64,000 nt of DNA, from positions 76,112 to 140,111 of the forward strand of contig NZ_JBPPLZ010000008.1 of the NCBI RefSeq assembly GCF_051535235.1, given 5' to 3'. A program made the translations under genes and the position numbers. This DNA is from Nitrobacter sp051535235. GTDB lineage: Bacteria; Pseudomonadota; Alphaproteobacteria; Rhizobiales; Xanthobacteraceae. Each line of letters starts with the position of its first letter. Within the stretch, counting starts at the first letter, position 1. Below are positions 1 to 9,152 of this stretch, piece after piece. A model generated the notes under the pieces. It was not told the origin of the DNA and did not search any database. It saw only the letters and a program-made list of their open reading frames with translations.

Positions 1-947
1 GGAACACCGGTTCGCCGGTGAACGAATTCCGGGTCGATCTCGGCACGCCGCGGATCGGCCGCGACCGCCAGGTCGACCTGCACGTCGCGCCGCTGACGGA
101 ACGGTCTGGCCACGTCGTGGTGATGATTCAGGAGCGCACCATGGCCGACAAGATGGATCGGCAGTTGACCCATCGCAGCGCGGCGCGCTCGGTGACGGCG
201 CTCGCGGCCATGCTCGCGCACGAGATCAAGAATCCGCTATCCGGCATCCGAGGTGCGGCGCAGCTTCTCGAACAGGGAGCATCGTCGGAAGACCGGATAC
301 TGACCCGCCTGATCTGCGACGAAGCTGACCGCATCGTCACGCTGGTCGACAGCATGGAAGTGTTCGGTGACGAACGGCCGGTGACGCGCGGTCCGGTCAA
401 CATTCACTCCGTGCTCGATCACGTCAAACGGCTCGCGCAGTCCGGCTTTGCGCGGAGCGTCAAGTTTAGCGAGGATTACGATCCGTCGCTGCCGCCGGTT
501 CTCGCCGATCGGGATCAACTGATTCAGGTCTTTCTGAATCTCGTCAAGAATGCCGCGGAAGCCGTTGCCGATCTGGGAGGCGAGGGAGAAATCCAGTTCA
601 CGACCGCATTCCGTCCCGGCCTCCGTCTGTCGGTGCCCGGCAACAAGTCACGCGTGTCGCTGCCCCTGGAATTTTGCGTCAAGGACAATGGTCCCGGCGT
701 AGCAGAGGACCTGTTGCCCCACCTGTTCGATCCGTTCGTAACCACGAAGCCGGCCGGAAGCGGGCTTGGACTCGCGCTGGTCGCCAAGATCGTCCGCGAT
801 CACGGCGGCATTGTCGAGTGCGATTCCCAGCCTCGCAAAACCACCTTCCGCATCCTGCTTCCGATATTCGACATGAGTTCAAAACACCGGCAAGGCGCCG
901 CCGCCGCCCCGGAGATGACGTCACACGCCTCACGCGATCCAGGATGA
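1..947 (+). CDS. ntrB: Nitrogen regulation sensor histidine kinase NtrB (5' partial)
   Basis: Cytoplasmic histidine kinase that phosphorylates NtrC under nitrogen limitation and is controlled by PII. The frame is open at the left window edge, so the N-terminus and most of the PAS domain are missing; the GTG at 18 is internal. Visible parts in order are the end of the PAS region, the H-box (LAHEIKNPLSGIRGAAQLLE), the N-box (LVKNAAEAV), G1 (KDNGPGVAE) and G2 (GSGLGLALV). The stop lies 9 bases before ntrC, as expected for an ntrBC operon. The assignment rests on the kinase motifs and on the adjacent NtrC. Confidence 0.95.
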   Translation, partial: NTGSPVNEFRVDLGTPRIGRDRQVDLHVAPLTERSGHVVVMIQERTMADKMDRQLTHRSAARSVTALAAMLAHEIKNPLSGIRGAAQLLEQGASSEDRILTRLICDEADRIVTLVDSMEVFGDERPVTRGPVNIHSVLDHVKRLAQSGFARSVKFSEDYDPSLPPVLADRDQLIQVFLNLVKNAAEAVADLGGEGEIQFTTAFRPGLRLSVPGNKSRVSLPLEFCVKDNGPGVAEDLLPHLFDPFVTTKPAGSGLGLALVAKIVRDHGGIVECDSQPRKTTFRILLPIFDMSSKHRQGAAAAPEMTSHASRDPG

Positions 948-956
948 GGACGAAAC

Positions 957-2399
957 ATGCCCGCAGCCCACATACTGGTCGCAGACGATGACGCCGCCAT
1001 CCGCACCGTGCTCAATCAGGCGCTGTCGCGCGCTGGATATGAAGTACGCCTCACAGGCAACGCAGCGACGCTATGGCGATGGGTCAGCCAGGGCGAGGGG
1101 GACATCGTCATCACCGACGTGGTGATGCCGGACGAGAACGCCTTCGACCTGCTGCCGCGGATCAAGAAGATGCGGCCAAACCTGCCGGTTATCGTGATGA
1201 GTGCGCAAAACACGTTCATGACTGCGATCCGTGCCTCCGAGCGCGGCGCGTATGAATATCTTCCGAAACCTTTCGACCTCAAGGAACTGGTTGCGATCGT
1301 CGGCCGCGCGCTCGCCGAGCCCAAGGAGCGCGCCGCCAGTCGCAGCGGCGAGAACGAGTTCGAATCCATTCCGCTGATCGGACGCTCACCCGCCATGCAG
1401 GACATCTATCGCGTGCTGGCGCGGCTGATGCAGACCGACCTGACGGTTATGATTTCCGGCGAGTCCGGCACCGGCAAGGAACTGGTCGCGCGCGCGCTTC
1501 ACGAATACGGCAAGCGGCGCAACGGTCCGTTCGTCGCCGTCAACATGGCGGCGATCCCCCGTGACCTCATTGAATCGGAATTGTTCGGCCACGAGCGCGG
1601 CGCCTTCACGGGCGCCAATACCCGCGCTTCCGGTCGTTTCGAGCAGGCCGAGGGAGGAACTCTGTTCCTCGACGAAATCGGCGACATGCCGATGGAGGCG
1701 CAGACGCGTCTGCTGCGCGTGCTGCAGCAGGGAGAATACACCGCTGTCGGCGGACGCACCGCGATCAAAACCGATGTTCGCATCGTCGCCGCCAGCAACA
1801 AGGATCTTCGCGTCCTGATCCAGCAGGGGCTGTTTCGCGAGGATTTGTTCTTCCGCCTCAACGTGGTGCCGCTGCGCCTGCCGCCGTTGCGTGAACGCAT
1901 CGACGACCTGCCGGATCTGATCCGGCACTTCTTCGCCCTGGCCGAAAAGGATGGCCTGCCGCCCAAGAAGCTCGATGCGCTTGCGCTGGAGCGCCTGAAG
2001 CGGCATCGCTGGCCCGGCAACGTCCGCGAACTGGAAAATCTGGCGCGCAGACTCGCGGCGCTCTATCCGCAGGACGTCATCACCGGCCAGGTGATCGACG
2101 GCGAACTTGCATCGCCCCCCGTTGTCTCGGGCAGCAGCGGGCGCCAGGGCGTCGACAGCCTCGGCGGAGCCGTCGAAATGTACTTGTCGTCCCATTTCTC
2201 GGGTTTTCCGAACGGCGTCCCGCCGCCGGGCCTGTATCATCGCGTCTTGCGGGAAATCGAAGTACCGCTTCTCACCGCAGCTCTGGCCGCGACCCGCGGC
2301 AATCAGATTCGGGCGGCCGACCTTTTGGGTTTGAACCGCAACACGCTGCGCAAGAAAATCCGCGATCTGGATATCCAGGTCTACCGGACCGGCGGATAG
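957..2399 (+). CDS. ntrC: Nitrogen regulation response regulator NtrC (sigma-54 activator)
   Basis: 480-residue sigma-54-dependent activator. The receiver domain covers about residues 1-120, with acidic residues DDD at 10-12 and the phospho-acceptor D54 in VITDVVMPD. The AAA+ domain (about 145-380) has Walker A GESGTGKE, the sigma-54 contact loop GAFTGA (in GHERGAFTGANTR) and Walker B GTLFLDEIGDMP. A Fis-type helix-turn-helix lies at the C-terminus (NQIRAADLLGLNRNTLRKKI). It follows ntrB by 9 bases. When phosphorylated by NtrB it activates nitrogen-assimilation promoters. Confidence 0.97.
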   Translation: MPAAHILVADDDAAIRTVLNQALSRAGYEVRLTGNAATLWRWVSQGEGDIVITDVVMPDENAFDLLPRIKKMRPNLPVIVMSAQNTFMTAIRASERGAYEYLPKPFDLKELVAIVGRALAEPKERAASRSGENEFESIPLIGRSPAMQDIYRVLARLMQTDLTVMISGESGTGKELVARALHEYGKRRNGPFVAVNMAAIPRDLIESELFGHERGAFTGANTRASGRFEQAEGGTLFLDEIGDMPMEAQTRLLRVLQQGEYTAVGGRTAIKTDVRIVAASNKDLRVLIQQGLFREDLFFRLNVVPLRLPPLRERIDDLPDLIRHFFALAEKDGLPPKKLDALALERLKRHRWPGNVRELENLARRLAALYPQDVITGQVIDGELASPPVVSGSSGRQGVDSLGGAVEMYLSSHFSGFPNGVPPPGLYHRVLREIEVPLLTAALAATRGNQIRAADLLGLNRNTLRKKIRDLDIQVYRTGG

Positions 2400-2596
2400 C
2401 AGCGCATCCGGCCGATTTTCGCTTATAGTTGAGGTCGAATCGGCGATTTATCCAAAGCTTATCCACACCGCGCGAAGAAATGCGCCGCGGAAATGTCTCA
2501 ATTGCGCAACATTGTTGTATGATTGCATCAGGTTCGCTCTCGGGTATCGGCTCGGATTAGCCAGCGATCCTTCGAACGCTCAAACCTTTTCCCAGG

Positions 2597-4897
2597 ATGA
2601 CTAACGAAGACACGCGGGCCCCATCCCACGATCCGTCATTTGCCGAGCCGCGCGGCTGGACGCTGCGCCGGCTGCTGGCTGCGGTTGCGATCGGCCTGGC
2701 GTTGCTGTCTGCGTTCCTGACCTTCGTGGTTCTGGTCGGCCTCACGCCGATCGAGCCGACCCACCGGGTCGTCGTCACCTTCCTGCTGATCGACGCCGGC
2801 GTCATCCTTCTGCTCGTTGTCATCATCGCCGGCGAAGTCTGGCAGGTGGTTCAGGCGCGCCGGCGCGGTCGCGCCGCAGCGAAGCTTCATATCCAGATTG
2901 TCAGCCTGTTCTCGGTGATCGCCGTACTGCCGGCGGTCCTGGTCTCGGTCGTGGCCAACGTCACCATCGATCGCGGCCTCGATCGGCTGTTTTCCGGCCC
3001 GACCAAGGAGGTTATCCAGAACTCGCTGATCGTGGCCAATGCCTATCTGCACGAGCACGCCCAACTCATCCGCGGCGATATCATCGGCATGGCCAACGAT
3101 ATCTCCAACGCGCGGCCGCTGTACGATCAGGACCGCGCGACATTCATGCAGCTCCTGACCTCGAACGCGAAAGCCCGCAACCTGCCGGGCGCGATGCTCA
3201 TTGACAAGGACGGCAATGCGCTGGTGTCCGCGCAAACCGGCATCGAGCGGACCTACACCACGCCCAATCCGGATTTCCTCAAGGGCGTCGGGGAGGACGA
3301 ACCGCAGATCGCGGTATTTCCGGAGGCGAACTATGTCGCCGCCGTCATCAGGCTTCGTGCGTTCGACGATAAATTTCTTTATGTGGCGCGCCTGCTCGAT
3401 CCTCATGTCGTCGCGCAGCTGAAGCAGACCGAGGCGAGCGTGGCCGAATATGCCACGATCGAGGCCCGACGCCTTGGCATCCAGGTGGCGTTCGCGCTGA
3501 TGTTCGCGGTGATTGCGCTGACAATCCTGATGGCGTCGGTTCTGCTGGGGCTGAATTTCGCCGACCGGTTTGTCGCGCCCGTCCGCCGCTTGATGAACGC
3601 GGCCAATGTCGTGTCCACCGGCGACCTGAACGTACAGGTGCCCGTCCTCAAATCCGAAGGAGATCTCGCCCAACTTGGCGAAACCTTCAACAAGATGACG
3701 GCCGAGCTGCGCACCCAGCGCGACGAACTCGTCAGTGCGAGTGGCCTGATCGACAGCCGGCGGCGCTTCATCGAAGCCGTGCTGTCATCGGCAAGCGCCG
3801 GCATCATCGGTGTCGATGGCGCGAACACCATTGGCGTTCTCAACCGTTCGGCAGAGAAATTGATCGGCCACTCCGAATCGGAAACGCTGGGGCACCCGCT
3901 GTCCGAAGTGATTCCGGAACTGAACGATCTCATGCGGTCTGCGCGGGAGGGGACCCAGCGGCTGGTACAGGGACAGGTCACCATCAATCGGGACGGCAAC
4001 GAGCGCAACATTTCGGTGCGCGTTAGTGCCGAGCAAACCAGTCAATCGCGCGATAGCTACATCATCACGCTGGACGATATCACCGAACTCGTGACCGCGC
4101 AGCGCACATCCGCGTGGGGAGACGTGGCTCGGAGGATCGCGCATGAAATCAAGAATCCGTTGACGCCGATCCAGCTTTCGGCCGAGCGCATTCGTCGCAA
4201 GTTCGGCAAGGTGATCACCGAAGACAAACCGATCTTCGAGCAATGCACCGATACGATCGTGCGTCAGGTCGAGGATATCAGACGGATGGTCGACGAGTTC
4301 TCGCGTTTTGCGCGGATGCCGAAACCGGTGATGGAGGGAGAAGATGTCGCCGATACAGTCCGGCAAACGGTTTTTCTCATGCGCGTCGGACATCCCGAAA
4401 TCGAGATCGAAGCCGACATCAAGCATGACCCGATGCGCGCCCAGTTTGACCGGCGATTGATCTCGCAGGCTCTGACCAACATCATCAAGAATGCGACCGA
4501 AGCCATCGAGGCGGTGCCGCCGGAGACACTCGGCAAAGGCCGGATCGATGTCATCGCCGCGCACGATGGTGACAACATCGTCATCGACGTCATCGACAAC
4601 GGCATCGGACTGCCGAAAGTTGCACGCGCGCGGCTACTGGAGCCCTACGTCACCACGCGCGAGAAGGGCACCGGCCTTGGCCTCGCGATCGTGGGGCGCG
4701 TGCTGGAAGATCACGGCGGGAAACTAGAACTCAACGACGCTTCCGCCATAAGACCGGGCGCGCGCGGAGCCTGGATGCGATTGCGGTTTGCCGTATCCGG
4801 GCGCGCGGATGGCGAATCCAATGAGGGCGACGGAGCGGCTGGCGACGATACGTCGGCTGGCGATGAAACGAAAGCACAGGTTGCAAGCGGCAACTGA
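2597..4897 (+). CDS. ntrY: Membrane sensor histidine kinase NtrY
   Basis: 766-residue inner-membrane kinase, partner of NtrX. Three hydrophobic segments near the N-terminus (within residues 24-135) and a fourth near residues 293-320 bracket an extracytoplasmic sensing region. They are followed by HAMP, a PAS domain (around ASAGIIGVDGANTIGVLN), the H-box (RRIAHEIKNPLTPIQLSAER), the N-box (NIIKNATEAIEA), G1 (VIDNGIGLP) and G2 (GTGLGLAIV). A gap of about 200 bases from ntrC suggests its own promoter. ntrX starts 17 bases downstream. The C-terminal tail is rich in Gly, Asp and Glu and carries no recognised domain. Confidence 0.95.
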   Translation: MTNEDTRAPSHDPSFAEPRGWTLRRLLAAVAIGLALLSAFLTFVVLVGLTPIEPTHRVVVTFLLIDAGVILLLVVIIAGEVWQVVQARRRGRAAAKLHIQIVSLFSVIAVLPAVLVSVVANVTIDRGLDRLFSGPTKEVIQNSLIVANAYLHEHAQLIRGDIIGMANDISNARPLYDQDRATFMQLLTSNAKARNLPGAMLIDKDGNALVSAQTGIERTYTTPNPDFLKGVGEDEPQIAVFPEANYVAAVIRLRAFDDKFLYVARLLDPHVVAQLKQTEASVAEYATIEARRLGIQVAFALMFAVIALTILMASVLLGLNFADRFVAPVRRLMNAANVVSTGDLNVQVPVLKSEGDLAQLGETFNKMTAELRTQRDELVSASGLIDSRRRFIEAVLSSASAGIIGVDGANTIGVLNRSAEKLIGHSESETLGHPLSEVIPELNDLMRSAREGTQRLVQGQVTINRDGNERNISVRVSAEQTSQSRDSYIITLDDITELVTAQRTSAWGDVARRIAHEIKNPLTPIQLSAERIRRKFGKVITEDKPIFEQCTDTIVRQVEDIRRMVDEFSRFARMPKPVMEGEDVADTVRQTVFLMRVGHPEIEIEADIKHDPMRAQFDRRLISQALTNIIKNATEAIEAVPPETLGKGRIDVIAAHDGDNIVIDVIDNGIGLPKVARARLLEPYVTTREKGTGLGLAIVGRVLEDHGGKLELNDASAIRPGARGAWMRLRFAVSGRADGESNEGDGAAGDDTSAGDETKAQVASGN

Positions 4898-4914
4898 CTA
4901 GGCGGATCCAATCC

Positions 4915-6285
4915 ATGGCACATGACATTCTGATAGTGGACGACGAGGCGGATATTCGCGACCTCGTTGCTGGCATCCTGGAAGACGAGGGTTTCACGAC
5001 CCGAACCGCGCGCAACAGCGATGAGGCGCTTGCGGAGGTTTCAAGCCGCCGTCCGCATATGGTGTTCCTCGATATCTGGCTGCAAGGCAGCAAGCTCGAC
5101 GGACTGCAACTGCTCGAGATGATCAAGCAGGACAGCCCCGACACGCCGGTAGTCATGATCTCCGGCCACGGCAACATTGAAACGGCCGTCGCAGCGATCA
5201 AGCGCGGCGCCTATGACTTCATCGAAAAGCCGTTCAAGTCCGATCGCCTGATTCTGGTGGCGACGCGTGCGCTCGAAACCTCGCGTCTCAAGCGCGAGGT
5301 CAGGGAGTTGAAGCAACTCGCACCGGCGGCCGGTACGCTTGTCGGCCGTTCCCCATGCATGAACCAGCTTCGGCAAACCATCGAGCGGGCAGCAAAAGCC
5401 AACAGCCGGATCATGATCGTCGGTCCGTCCGGATCCGGCAAGGAACTGGCTGCGCGAACGCTTCACAATCAGTCGAGCCGCTCGGAGGGGCCGTTCGTCG
5501 TCATCAACGCGGCGGCGATTACGCCGGAGCGAATGGAATTCGAACTGTTCGGTATCGAACAGACGGACGGCCAGCAGCCGCGCAAAACCGGAGCGCTGGA
5601 AGAAGCGCACGGCGGGACGCTGTTCATCGACGAGATCGGCGATATGCCGCGCGAGACCCAGAACAAGATCATGCGCGTTCTGGTCGATCAGACTTTCCAA
5701 CGCTCCGGCGGAGTGAACAAGATCAAGGTCGACGTCCGCATCATTTCGTCGACGGCGCGAAATCTGGAGGAGGAAATCGCCGCAGGGCGTTTCCGGGAGG
5801 ATCTTTATCATCGGCTGTCGGTCGTGCCGATCCGGGTTCCGCCGCTCTCCGAACGCCGGGAGGACATTCCCGAACTGATCGAATTTTTCATGGACCATAT
5901 CTCCACGGCGAGCGGGCTGCCCAAGCGCAGGATCGGCGACGACGCGATGGCCGTACTGCAATCGCACGTCTGGCCGGGCAACGTCCGGCAACTCCGCAAC
6001 AACGTCGAGCGCGTGATGATCCTGGCCGGCGGAGGACCGGAAGTGATTATCACCGCGGATATGCTGCCGCAGGATGTCGGCTCGATGGTTCCGGCGATGC
6101 CGACCGGCATCAATGGCGAGCACATCATGGGCCTGCCGCTGCGCGAGGCTCGCGAGGTGTTCGAGCGGGACTATCTGATCGCCCAGATCAGCCGCTTCTC
6201 CAACAACATTTCGCGGACGGCGGAATTCGTCGGCATGGAGCGCTCGGCGCTGCATCGCAAGCTCAAGGCGCTTGGCGTCAGCTAG
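4915..6285 (+). CDS. ntrX: Response regulator NtrX
   Basis: 456-residue NtrC-like regulator phosphorylated by NtrY. It has a receiver domain with D53 in VFLDIWLQG, an AAA+ domain with Walker A GPSGSGKE and Walker B GTLFIDEIGDMP, and a C-terminal Fis-type HTH (NNISRTAEFVGMERSALHRKL). Where NtrC has GAFTGA, this protein reads ELFGIEQTDGQQPRKTGALE, so the sigma-54 contact loop is missing. It probably regulates transcription without classical sigma-54 activation (inference). Its TAG stop directly abuts the next ATG, so it is cotranscribed with dat. Confidence 0.95.
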   Translation: MAHDILIVDDEADIRDLVAGILEDEGFTTRTARNSDEALAEVSSRRPHMVFLDIWLQGSKLDGLQLLEMIKQDSPDTPVVMISGHGNIETAVAAIKRGAYDFIEKPFKSDRLILVATRALETSRLKREVRELKQLAPAAGTLVGRSPCMNQLRQTIERAAKANSRIMIVGPSGSGKELAARTLHNQSSRSEGPFVVINAAAITPERMEFELFGIEQTDGQQPRKTGALEEAHGGTLFIDEIGDMPRETQNKIMRVLVDQTFQRSGGVNKIKVDVRIISSTARNLEEEIAAGRFREDLYHRLSVVPIRVPPLSERREDIPELIEFFMDHISTASGLPKRRIGDDAMAVLQSHVWPGNVRQLRNNVERVMILAGGGPEVIITADMLPQDVGSMVPAMPTGINGEHIMGLPLREAREVFERDYLIAQISRFSNNISRTAEFVGMERSALHRKLKALGVS

Positions 6286-7143
6286 ATGTCGCGAATTGCT
6301 TACGTCAACGGCCGCTATCGCGATCTGCGCGACGCGTGTGTCAACGTCGAGGATCGCGGCTATCAGTTCGCGGACGGCGTTTATGAAGTCTGCGAAGTGC
6401 GCGGACGCAAGCTGGTGGACTTTCCCCGGCACATGGCGCGGCTGCAGCGATCGTTGCGCGAATTGCGGATCGCCGAACCGATGCCGCTTTCGGCACTCGG
6501 CATCGTCATGCGCGAGGTGGTACGGCGCAACCGCGTGACCTACGGACTGGTTTATCTGCAGGTGACCCGCGGCGTGGCGCGGCGCGATCATGCGTTTCCG
6601 CCAACTGGGGTGAAACCGAGCGTCGTCGTCACGGCGCGGGCGCTCAACTACGCGAAAAATCAGCAAACCGCCGCTAACGGCATCAAGGTCGTCACCGTGC
6701 CTGAAAATCGCTGGCCACGGGTGGACATCAAGTCGGTATCGCTGCTGCCCAATGTGCTGGCAAAGCAGGAAGCGCGCGAGAAGGGGGCTTACGAGGCCTG
6801 GTACGTCGGGAGCGACGGATTCATCACCGAGGGGACCTCGAGCAACGCCTGGATCGTGACGAAAGACGGCCGGGTCGTCACCCGCTCCGCCGAGAGCGGC
6901 ATTCTTGCGGGCATCACCCGGGCCGTCCTCATGGACGTCATGGAGGCACTTCAAATCAGGCTGGAGGAGCGTCCGTTCACGCCGGCGGAAGCGCGCGAGG
7001 CCGCGGAGGCCTTCGTCACCTCGGCCTCTCAGATCGTCATGCCCGTCGTGGCGATCGATGGTCAGATCGTGGGAAATGGCCGCCCGGGCGGCATTGCCAG
7101 GCGGCTGCGGGAGGAATTTCACCGCTTTTCAGCAATTTCCTGA
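6286..7143 (+). CDS. dat: D-amino acid aminotransferase (PLP fold type IV)
   Basis: 285-residue aminotransferase of the BCAT/D-AAT/ADC-lyase fold, expected to interconvert D-alanine and D-glutamate with their 2-oxo acids. The PLP lysine is in RVDIKSVSLLPN, and the cofactor phosphate-binding region is TEGTSSNAWIV. The start ATG immediately follows the ntrX stop, a very tight arrangement. The location between ntrX and hfq is conserved in related genomes. A branched-chain or 4-amino-4-deoxychorismate activity cannot be excluded, but the sequence looks like the D-Ala type. Confidence 0.9.
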   Translation: MSRIAYVNGRYRDLRDACVNVEDRGYQFADGVYEVCEVRGRKLVDFPRHMARLQRSLRELRIAEPMPLSALGIVMREVVRRNRVTYGLVYLQVTRGVARRDHAFPPTGVKPSVVVTARALNYAKNQQTAANGIKVVTVPENRWPRVDIKSVSLLPNVLAKQEAREKGAYEAWYVGSDGFITEGTSSNAWIVTKDGRVVTRSAESGILAGITRAVLMDVMEALQIRLEERPFTPAEAREAAEAFVTSASQIVMPVVAIDGQIVGNGRPGGIARRLREEFHRFSAIS

Positions 7144-7326
7144 TGGTTTTTGCCGATCCGGGCGAGCCCGCGGCCCGAACCGGCTTGCCTAACCTCATGC
7201 TCTGCCTTCTAATCAAAAGCGCCGGGTCCACGAGGAGGATCTCAGGGGGTCCCGGCGGCCAGGAGATGCTCCGGGGAGAGTTGTGTCCGGTCCAAAAAAG
7301 ACAAAACGAACTGCGGGATAATAAAA

Positions 7327-7575
7327 ATGGCGATAGACCGCGCACAAAACCTTCAGGACACCTTCCTCAACCACGTTCGAAAGACCAAGACGCCCTTGAC
7401 GATCTTTCTGGTGAACGGCGTCAAGCTGCAGGGAATTGTCACCTGGTTCGACAATTTCTGCCTGCTGCTCAGGCGGGATGGTCATTCGCAGCTTGTTTAC
7501 AAACACGCGATTTCGACCATCATGCCGGGGGCTCCGATCCAGCTATTCGAAGGCGGCGAGGACGCTCCGCTTTGA
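7327..7575 (+). CDS. hfq: RNA chaperone Hfq
   Basis: 82-residue Sm-like hexameric RNA-binding protein that pairs small RNAs with mRNAs. Sm1 contains [24 protein letters not shown] and Sm2 contains YKHAISTI; the KHA motif is part of the proximal RNA site. The length is typical for alphaproteobacteria, with a short tail. A leader of about 180 bases separates it from dat, long enough for its own promoter. hflX starts 20 bases downstream, the usual hfq-hflX pair. Confidence 0.98.
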
Positions 7576-7595
7576 ACAATATGAAAGTTTCCTGA

Positions 7596-8972
7596 TTGGA
7601 ACCCCGGCATCCCGAGGGGGGCATCGACCGTTCAGGGCCGATGCAGGGCAAAGCGACCGGGCGGGCGATTGTCATCGGCCCTTATCTGCGGATGCGGCGC
7701 GGCGATGCCGACATGCCGCAGGGACATGCCACGCGTGATACCGACGCCCGGCTGGATGAGGCCGCCGGCCTCGCACGCGCGATCGACCTCGATGTCGCCA
7801 AGGCAATCATCGCGCCGGTCAACCAGATCAGACCCGCGACATACCTCGGCAAAGGCAAGGTCGAGGAATTGGCCGGCGTGATTACCGCCGAAGGCGCCGA
7901 TCTCGTGGTGATGGATTGCGCGCTGTCGCCGATCCAGCAGCGCAATCTGGAAAAGGCCTGGAGCACCAAGGTGCTCGACAGGACCGGCCTGATCCTTGAA
8001 ATTTTCGGGCGTCGCGCCAAGACCAAAGAGGGCGCGCTCCAGGTCGAACTCGCCCACCTCAACTACCAGCGCAGCCGCCTGGTGCGTTCCTGGACCCACC
8101 TTGAACGGCAGCGTGGCGGCTTCGGCTTCATGGGCGGCCCCGGCGAAACCCAGATCGAGGCCGACCGCCGCCTGATCGGCGATCGCATTACGCGGCTGGA
8201 GAACGAACTGAAGAAGGTGCAGGCGACGCGACGGCTGCATCGCGCCGGGCGCAAGCGCGTGCCTTATCGCGTGGTTGCGCTGGTCGGCTATACCAATGCC
8301 GGGAAATCGACGCTGTTCAACCGGCTGACGCGCGCCGACGTACAGGCCGCCGACATGCTGTTCGCGACCCTTGACCCGACGCTCCGCGCGCTGACGCTGC
8401 CGCACGGCGGCAAGGCGATGCTGTCGGATACGGTCGGTTTCATATCCAATCTGCCGACCCAGCTTGTCGCGGCGTTTCGCGCGACGCTCGAAGAGGTGAT
8501 GGAGGCGGATGTCATTCTTCATGTTCGCGACATTTCGCACGAGGATGCGGAAGCGCAGCAGCACGATGTCGAGGCCGTGCTGCGTCAACTCGGCATTGAT
8601 CCGGAACACGGAGCCCGCATCCTCGAAGTCTGGAACAAGATCGATCGCTTCGACGCGGACCAGCGCGAAAATCTGCAAAACATCGTGGCGCGCCGCTCGA
8701 CCGAAGTGCCGTGCTTCCTCGTTTCCGCCGCAACCGGCGAGGGGCTCGATAAGCTTCTGGCGGCGATCGAGGACCGGCTCGCCGCGACCCGAACCACGCT
8801 GGACCTGTCGGTCGATGCCTCCGACGGCGCGGCGATCAGTTGGCTGCACCGCAATTCCGAGGTGCTAGCCAAGGAACTGCGCGACGGCCGTTACGACATG
8901 ACCGTCCGCGTCGACGAGACCAAACGCGACATTCTCGTCAACCGGTACGCCGCGATACCGCACCCGCTTTGA
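7596..8972 (+). CDS. hflX: Ribosome-splitting GTPase HflX
   Basis: 458-residue OBG-HflX family GTPase that splits stalled ribosomes after stress. The N-terminal HflX domain includes PATYLGKGKVEEL and LDRTGLILEIFGRRAKTKEG. The GTPase domain has G1 GYTNAGKSTLFN, G3 DTVGFI and G4 NKID. The best long frame starts with TTG at 7596, because a stop lies immediately upstream. An ATG at 7641 would remove 15 residues and is a possible alternative. It follows hfq by 20 bases and probably shares its transcript. Confidence 0.95.
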   Translation: MEPRHPEGGIDRSGPMQGKATGRAIVIGPYLRMRRGDADMPQGHATRDTDARLDEAAGLARAIDLDVAKAIIAPVNQIRPATYLGKGKVEELAGVITAEGADLVVMDCALSPIQQRNLEKAWSTKVLDRTGLILEIFGRRAKTKEGALQVELAHLNYQRSRLVRSWTHLERQRGGFGFMGGPGETQIEADRRLIGDRITRLENELKKVQATRRLHRAGRKRVPYRVVALVGYTNAGKSTLFNRLTRADVQAADMLFATLDPTLRALTLPHGGKAMLSDTVGFISNLPTQLVAAFRATLEEVMEADVILHVRDISHEDAEAQQHDVEAVLRQLGIDPEHGARILEVWNKIDRFDADQRENLQNIVARRSTEVPCFLVSAATGEGLDKLLAAIEDRLAATRTTLDLSVDASDGAAISWLHRNSEVLAKELRDGRYDMTVRVDETKRDILVNRYAAIPHPL

Positions 8973-9061
8973 TCAATTGCGCCGTCCTGCCCCGTCTTCG
9001 CAAGGCAGGGCCGCGCAGGACAGGCTTGACCGGCAAGGCGGTGGCATTATTCGATGCGACT

Positions 9062-9122
9062 TAGAGCGTTTTCAAGCGAAGTGGAATCCGGTTCGCGTGA
9101 AGAAAACGCGTCAAATCAAGAA
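9062..9122. repeat. Dispersed palindromic repeat, family 1, copy A (partial)
   Basis: A block reading TAGAGCGTTTTC...GAAAACGCGTCAAATCAAG, with inverted ends GCGTTTTC and GAAAACGC. Closely related copies occur at about 30174-30263 (reverse orientation) and 60966-61072. This copy lacks the second hairpin of the full element. It lies just upstream of gabD and, being open in that frame, creates a false N-terminal extension (VESGSREENASNQ). Confidence 0.85.
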
Positions 9123-9152
9123 GCCATCGCAGGAAACTCTCAGGAGATGCCC

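Noticed and set aside
5041..7122. A long minus-strand frame of nearly 700 codons
   Set aside because: Antisense to ntrX and dat, rich in His, Arg and Asp as expected from high-GC shadow frames.
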